Source of the DNA: Xiphias gladius
Taxonomy: Eukaryota; Chordata; Actinopteri; Istiophoriformes; Xiphiidae
Length of the DNA: 64,000 nt
Direction: 5' to 3'
Assembly (NCBI RefSeq): GCF_016859285.1
Contig: NC_053408.1
Coordinates: forward strand, 8,710,213-8,774,212
The notes under the pieces are model-generated. The model saw only the letters and a program-made list of their open reading frames with translations. It did not search any database and was not told the DNA's origin. Positions 59,401 through 64,000 of the stretch are shown piece after piece. Position 1 is the first letter of the stretch. Each line of letters opens with the position of its first letter. A program made the translations under genes and the position numbers.

Positions 59401-62400
59401 CCAGAGGGGTTAATGTATTATACAAAGTGTTCAGATCAGGGATTAGATTTTCCCCCGATTCCATCAGTCAATTCTCGGTGTTCTCCGGGGCATTCATCAT
59501 TTTGACAGTTGCAGATAAGGCAATTATTTTCCTCGAGCAAGTACAAAATGTAGACAAGTGCTTCTGTGACATTGTGTCTGTTTGAGGGGGAACACAAATA
59601 TTATTCCACCAGTCACTGTTGGCATATATTGCTTGCTACAAAGAACTATCCTCTGTAACACAAAGGAAACAGATGTTATGAGCATTTGTGTGTCCTATTG
59701 CACTTCAGCATTTCATCTTCTTACAGTGAACTGAAGCTCCATACTGTGATTCAATAAGACATTTGGCCTTTTTTCTGCTGCTGGAGTAAATATTTACTTA
59801 GTGATGTAGGCCGTGAGTGTTTTTAATGGCATTATGCTGATGTTCTAATTGACATTTGAATGCCAATTAAAGTTATTATTCAGTCTCTCTTCTGAAAATC
59901 AGCTTCAGCGAAGCCACAAAAAAAAGAATCTATGTTATACTACTGCATTATGTGTATTATTTTTCACTGTAGCATAACAGAAGTAAAAATGATCTAAATA
60001 GAAAATCTGAATATTAACTGTGCAGCCCTACCAACCACAGTGTCATGAAATACTACCTTTTCACAGACGCTGAAGGAGATAAAAAACTGTTTCTGTGTAC
60101 CTGGACTTAGTTATACAAATTGTTTACATTGTGCATGATATTCATATAAAAGCACACAACGCCCAACCTGCTGAACTCGGATCTGTTCCCTCAACATGAC
60201 CGTATGCACACATTAAAGCTGTATTACATCAAATAAGTCTTGTATGAATGCAGAGAGCTGTCTGTGATCTCCTCTATAAACCCCTGGGGGGCAGCAGAAG
60301 ACCTTCATTTCTACACCAGCACAGCTGCTTATGTCTGACTTACACCGCTGTCACCCGCTGCCGAGGCTCAAGTCGGGACATGATTCAGGCTGCTGATAAA
60401 TCCGTCCAAAAGAAACAATAAAGTTTGCTTCTATAAACAAACAAGCAGAGATGTCACAGGAACTTCTGTGTTTCTTTTTTCTGCCTCTGTCTTTGTCGGA
60501 GGCATAAAAAGCCAGCTTTAAATATTAGTCACAGATGTAGTCTTAACTACAGGCAAGGGCTTGTCAAGTGTAGATAATTAGAACTGTCTGTTTAGACTCA
60601 AAATAACATTAATGAATCAAAATTGGTTTGAATAATATGTTGATGTTAAAACCAGATACATAAGATAATAAGAACATAAGAAGAGATTATTTTGAGATTG
60701 CCAAGAATATTGGTCTGTTGTCATTTATTTCATAGAAAGACTTCAATGAGCATGACTTGTTAGATGTCATATGGTAAATACAGGCTTCTTGTGGACAGAG
60801 AAAAATATCTACATAACTTCAGTATCTATGGTTTTTATCTTGCAGATCTGTGATCCAAACTAATTTGAATGGAAAGCAAAACAAAGCCACACAACTGTTA
60901 AGTGCACTCTTGATGGATTAACGCTCCTTATATGACATAATACCTTTCATATGAGTTTATAAGTGTGTGTTTACCAGATTTTGAGTGGTAGACGTTGTTG
61001 TCTGAACCTCAGAGTTAATAAAGGTGAGAGAGCCGAGGCAGAGCAGGAGGATGACGTTAGGCTGAGCTCAGATCTGTCATCAGATCAAAGTGGGAACTTG
61101 TTCTCCCATCGCTGTCAGCACGTTTTAATGATTGTTGAGCCGGGCCAAGCTGTTCCTCCCTAAAACTTTCCCATACCAAGTGTCTGATAGATTCATAGCT
61201 TAATTATTAACTTGTATTTAATTTGTCTGGAGCAACACTGTGCTCATTTTACAAAGGGGATTTTGGCAAAGGTCAGTTTCAATCAGCGACCATTTCTGTC
61301 ACTAAAAATAAATAGAGAAATACGTAAATAGTAAAATGTCGGTAACTAAACACTGACAATACATAGGAAGGAAAATGTAGTTTCACAAAAGATTCTCTAG
61401 ATCTGGTATTTCAATAAGAATTCAATGTATTAAACGCAATCTTGAATCAGCTAAGTATTTTGACAAGTGGAAAGAATTACTCTACCAGTTATGTTGACTG
61501 GACAAACAGGCTTATTTTGCTGTAACAAAAAATCCTCATTTAAAAGTACAAAGAACAGATGTTGAAGACCAAAGGAAGGACGTGTAGGATGTGTCTTCGT
61601 AAAATGAGAAATTAAGTTAGTAAACCACATACTTACATTTGAATCATGTATAATAAATGTATAATTGTTAAAATGAAAATATTATTGTAGGTATCTTCAA
61701 GTATATGGACTAAACTATATCCAACAGTATGTCAGACTAACACCGTGGACACTCAACTTTATGTACAGTTTCAAAGACGTCATTGCTCATTGGCATCAAA
61801 AAATAGTGCTTAATTCTTTACTAATTCCTTTCTAGTCAGAGATCCAAGACCATCTACAAAAGAATAGCTTAGTTTTCAATTTGAATAATCATAAAATACT
61901 GTAAGCCAAGACACCATTTATACACTTGCACTTGGATATATAGCTATACCTCTTTATCTGCTATCCGCAGTTTTAAAAAACATTGATATTGCTGGATATA
62001 AAAGTAGAAAAAAATGACCTCTTTGGGGCAGGAACATAGAGCAAAAACAATTAAAGGACAGTAAATGGGCAAAAAGAGACCAAAATGATGATTCAGATAA
62101 CAAAAACAGTGTCATTAGTGACTGACAAAGGTTTCATGAGGCCGTCTGAGCTGAGCTGCTGTGACAATAAATCAAACACATAAAGAAGGCCAAAGCTTTT
62201 ATGGGGAGTGCCACCCATATATTGACTGCACATCATAGAAGCCTTCATGTTGTAGGCTGAATTATAAATCCCATTTCTTAAAGATATATGGGACTTTTGA
62301 TGTGTCACACCTGCCTTTTCTTCAGCCTAACCATATGTTTGATTTTTTTTTTTTTAATGTTTAAAATCACATTATTCCCAAAAACAGTTTCAAAATCAAC

Positions 62401-62540
62401 TTAAAAGTCACCAAAAAGTCCTTTACATGTATAATAATTAAAAATTAAATCAATTTTTTTCCATAACAATAACATTGCTACTTTTTAGATAAGTACCGTG
62501 TTAGTAATACTTCGAGTAGAGTTTTTACTTTAAATGTTCT
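53500..62540. other. Gene-poor AT-rich region with possible conserved non-coding DNA
   Basis: About 9 kb with no exon I can support. Two subregions (about 57680-58260 and 59500-59910) are repeat-free, carry many TAAT/ATTA homeobox-type words and look like regulatory DNA, but this is an impression from composition. The remaining frames are short. Confidence 0.35.
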
Positions 62541-62543
62541 TAC

Positions 62544-62639
62544 CCCCTTTTTGTGTGAAAGTGTCCTGCCCGTCTGTGCGTCTGACTGGACGCATGGTGC
62601 ACGTAGTGAATGAGCTGGCTGATGTAGGCCTCTATAGGT
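62544..62639 (-). other. Candidate isolated coding exon, unassigned
   Basis: On the minus strand a pyrimidine-rich tract (ctctctctccctgaaac...ttttcag) precedes a 96-nt open segment that ends at a GTAAGA donor. In the phase-2 frame it reads PIEAYISQLIHYVHHASSQT followed by a basic stretch ending HTKR. The amphipathic character and bracketing splice signals suggest an exon, but I recognise no family. Chance occurrence in intergenic DNA is possible. Confidence 0.25.
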
Positions 62640-63717
62640 CTGAAAAGTAGTTTCAGGGAGAGAGAGAGAAAAAGATCAGCCAACAGATGAGGCGAAGAGA
62701 ATCCAAGCTGAAGCGGGGATCAGCCCCTTCAAACTGTCCAAAACAGACCTCTGTCACAGCAGAAACTTTCATCTCTCAGTCTGCCACCTGCTAGAGTTAC
62801 CACGTTAAGGCTTTTTGAGTATGGGCCCAATGTGTCTATTGCACCTGGTGTCAAAAACTATAAACAAAAAAACAAAAACAAAAAAAAAGTGTTGAAAGTT
62901 GGTATCGAATGCTCTGTCATGATTCTTAGTTTTGCATACTTTGATCAGATATTTCCTGACTTTAATTTTATTTAGAGAACATGCTTGTGCAGCTTCTGCT
63001 ACACTAAAGTACTTTGCTTTAAAAGAGAGAAGTGTTTTGTTTAAAAAAAAAGTGTTTATATTCGTTAGAGAAACTAAGGCATTGTATTTGTGAATGGTAA
63101 TGAAAATCTTCAAATGTTACCTAGCTCTGAGAACACTAGCTTAAGTTATGTCTTTGGTATTTCTTCCTCATATTTTGGGGGGTTTTAGTGATCTGTGTTG
63201 AAATCTATGTTCTAATGATGTAACACATCATTATTGTTTATTGACTACTGACTATTTTTAGGCCAAATAAAAGAAATAAAATCAAAGGAATCAATTCAAA
63301 AATCCCCATGAGAGTATTATTACTAGCAGTGTTTAGATGGCTCTTTGAAAGCAGTATTGAGATCATCACTACATGTTCGGCTTATATACAGCTGAAGAAT
63401 AAATAAAGCAATTAAATGTGAATAGAAATCCAAATTAATATGATGTTTTTGGTGACTGGTCAAAATTTTGACCTTAGTATTTGGAAAAATCCTGCAGTCT
63501 GCTATTCTTTCCATAACTTCTAATCACTAAACTCCTGGGGAGCGGTACACATTTGTTCTTTCAGAAAGAGGAACACTTTGTGACACTCAATCCTTCCACA
63601 TTGTCTTTGCATGAGGAAAAATATTTACATTTCCACTGCATGGATTGTGGTGAAACTATTACTGTGTCTAGAGTGAGTTATGATAAGTTTACAGTCAGCG
63701 TTTTAGAGCACAAACAG

Positions 63718-63800
63718 ATACACACACACACACACACACACATACATACAGAAAGAGCTCAACACAAGTGCGTGACCACGCGCGCACGCACGCACGCACC
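63718..63800. repeat. CA and CGCA compound microsatellites
   Basis: A (CA)n tract at 63718-63742 followed by (CATA)n, and after about 30 bp a (CGCA)n tract near 63778-63799. Confidence 0.85.
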
Positions 63801-64000
63801 ATCCTTCAAAACCATTGATTCTGTTTTGAATGGTGTATTTTCTCCTCAGTCTAGATAGTCTTGCTACTGCCCATGCTGTTAGTGCGCCAGGCATTTTCAA
63901 ACTCTTTACATCCATTACATTCCACTAGGTAAATACCTAATGCTGGAAACATTTGTCAATGTATGCGCCTGGCTGAACAGAATAGATTATTGGGGGCTGA

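Noticed and set aside
1-64000. CRISPR arrays, bacterial operons, phage or plasmid features
   Set aside because: The sequence is vertebrate with spliced genes; no regularly spaced direct repeats or prokaryotic gene organisation was seen.

Overview
The window is vertebrate nuclear DNA, most likely from a spiny-rayed (percomorph) teleost. The reasons are split genes with short GT-AG introns, a retinal gene block known from all jawed vertebrates, CA and CT microsatellites, a tRNA-derived SINE, a Tc1/mariner relic and several AT-rich dispersed repeats of the kind common in fish. Nothing looks bacterial, viral or plasmid-borne. I assigned genes by reading translated exons against remembered vertebrate families and by requiring every splice junction to keep phase.

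Layout: (1) 679-3437 (+) lrit1, 4 coding exons, 652 aa. (2) 5490-7618 (+) lrit2, 3 coding exons, 559 aa. (3) 11391-26100 (-) cdhr1, the photoreceptor cadherin, 16 common coding exons plus two alternative 3' terminal exons (858 aa or 747 aa). (4) 31350-37532 (-) ghitm/TMBIM5, 8 coding exons, 348 aa, with an untranslated first exon ending near 38090. (5) 43362-44888 (+) chst3, chondroitin 6-sulfotransferase, 2 coding exons, 435 aa, with 5' untranslated sequence probably starting near 38480. (6) 45901-64000 appears to be a gene-poor stretch with repeats, possible conserved non-coding DNA and one unassigned candidate exon near 62.6 kb.

The order LRIT1-LRIT2-CDHR1-GHITM and the relative strands match the human 10q23 block as I remember it. 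Three of these genes act in the retina: LRIT proteins at the photoreceptor and its synapse, CDHR1 at the base of outer-segment discs. Each has a CRX/OTX-type TAATCC hexamer within 200 bp upstream of its ATG. ghitm (mitochondrial inner membrane) and chst3 (Golgi sulfation) are arranged head to head about 0.4 kb apart and are not functionally tied to the retinal genes.

I saw no wholly new system. The most unusual features are in cdhr1: tandemly duplicated transmembrane-and-tail terminal exons whose proximal copy has its stop codon inside a splice donor, a GC-AG intron, and a possible 3-nt microexon or recursive splice site in intron 1. Coordinates of exons come from hand reading. Transcription starts, poly(A) sites and repeat edges are approximate.
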